From JAGGAG01 sp964638035 (GTDB lineage: Bacteria > Gemmatimonadota > Gemmatimonadetes > Gemmatimonadales > GWC2-71-9), in the NCBI GenBank assembly GCA_964638035.1, contig CAZWXD010000012.1, positions 31,297 through 95,296 on the forward strand: DNA of 64,000 nucleotides. Reading direction: 5' to 3'. The notes beneath the pieces were generated by a model. The model was not told where the DNA came from. It searched no databases and was given only the letters and a program-made list of their open reading frames with translations. Of the stretch, positions 63,946-64,000 are shown piece after piece. A program made the position numbers and the translations under genes. How positions within the stretch are numbered: position 1 is the first letter of the stretch; the number at the start of each line of letters is the position of its first letter.

Positions 63946-64000
63946 CTAGGTGTAGATGATGAAGACGTTGTTCACTGTCGTTCTGCCATGCGCTGCGCTG
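63946..64000 (-). CDS. 3' end of a gene, product not identifiable
   Basis: The minus-strand frame from the window edge ends TVNNVFIIYT followed by TAG at 63948-63946, 14 bp upstream of the LLM monooxygenase start. Only 17 codons are visible. A hydrophobic, beta-strand-like C-terminus is compatible with an outer-membrane barrel, but this is a guess. Confidence 0.3.
   Translation of the reverse strand, partial: SAAHGRTTVNNVFIIYT

Overview
The window is a dense, very GC-rich (mostly G/C at third codon positions) stretch of a Gram-negative bacterial chromosome, most probably Gemmatimonadota. That is an inference from gene content, not from a marker gene: Bacteroidetes-like envelope families (TonB receptor with a carboxypeptidase-like N-terminal domain, DUF6702, DUF5916, M1 peptidase), many Sec-exported lipoproteins, Hanks-type kinases fused to TPR tails, an ECF sigma/anti-sigma pair and an EF-G paralogue. 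No rRNA, tRNA, CRISPR array, phage or insertion sequence was seen. Many genes overlap by 4 bp (ATGA/GTGA/TTGA), so operons are translationally coupled, and several starts are GTG, TTG or probably CTG.

Region by region. 1-8.1 kb: end of a YVTN beta-propeller, a HupE/UreJ-like membrane protein, an M1 peptidase coupled to a DUF6702 protein, then on the minus strand a metal-uptake-like set (His-containing small exported protein, TonB receptor, lipoprotein), a BFD-like 2Fe-2S protein and an SDR. 8.2-17.9 kb: a zinc-ribbon/membrane/EEP fusion, an EF-G-like GTPase, a group II PLP decarboxylase, a LysM protein with a lipoprotein, a Ser/Thr kinase with TPR tail and a PspB-like protein ending in a strong hairpin. 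18-26.4 kb: an outer-membrane beta-barrel, fbaB coupled to an AI-2E exporter, a four-gene minus-strand operon (acidic lipoprotein, sigma-54 activator with pseudo-receiver, lipoprotein, TPR protein) and an orphan peptide-binding lipoprotein.

26.5-36.9 kb: a repeat-containing lipoprotein, then the most unusual locus: two tandem ATP-grasp ligases, a GNAT and a KamA-type lysine 2,3-aminomutase in one coupled minus-strand operon (32056 to 28226), whose leader carries an intrinsic terminator directly before the Shine-Dalgarno sequence and TTG start. I infer a beta-lysine-containing amide product under attenuation control. thyX, a FAD-linked oxidase, a DUF116 protein and an APC permease follow. 37-48.3 kb: a coupled thiolase, SPFH protein, membrane protein, hydroxyacyl-CoA dehydrogenase and lipoprotein operon; a double zinc-ribbon protein coupled to a second TPR kinase; selD with a 73-aa protein and an RNase HI lacking a catalytic glutamate. 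48.5-64 kb: amidohydrolase, histone H1-like protein, zinc alcohol dehydrogenase with a channel-like protein, two paralogous propeller lipoproteins, a DUF5916 protein, an ECF sigma/anti-sigma/HEAT operon, a YfaP-like lipoprotein and a luciferase-like monooxygenase.

A second structural theme is an 8-bp repeat (CGTCAGGR and its complement) found at three places, each between a convergent gene pair, often as facing inverted arrays that supply the flanking stop codons. A different inverted repeat (33-nt arms) sits upstream of selD.
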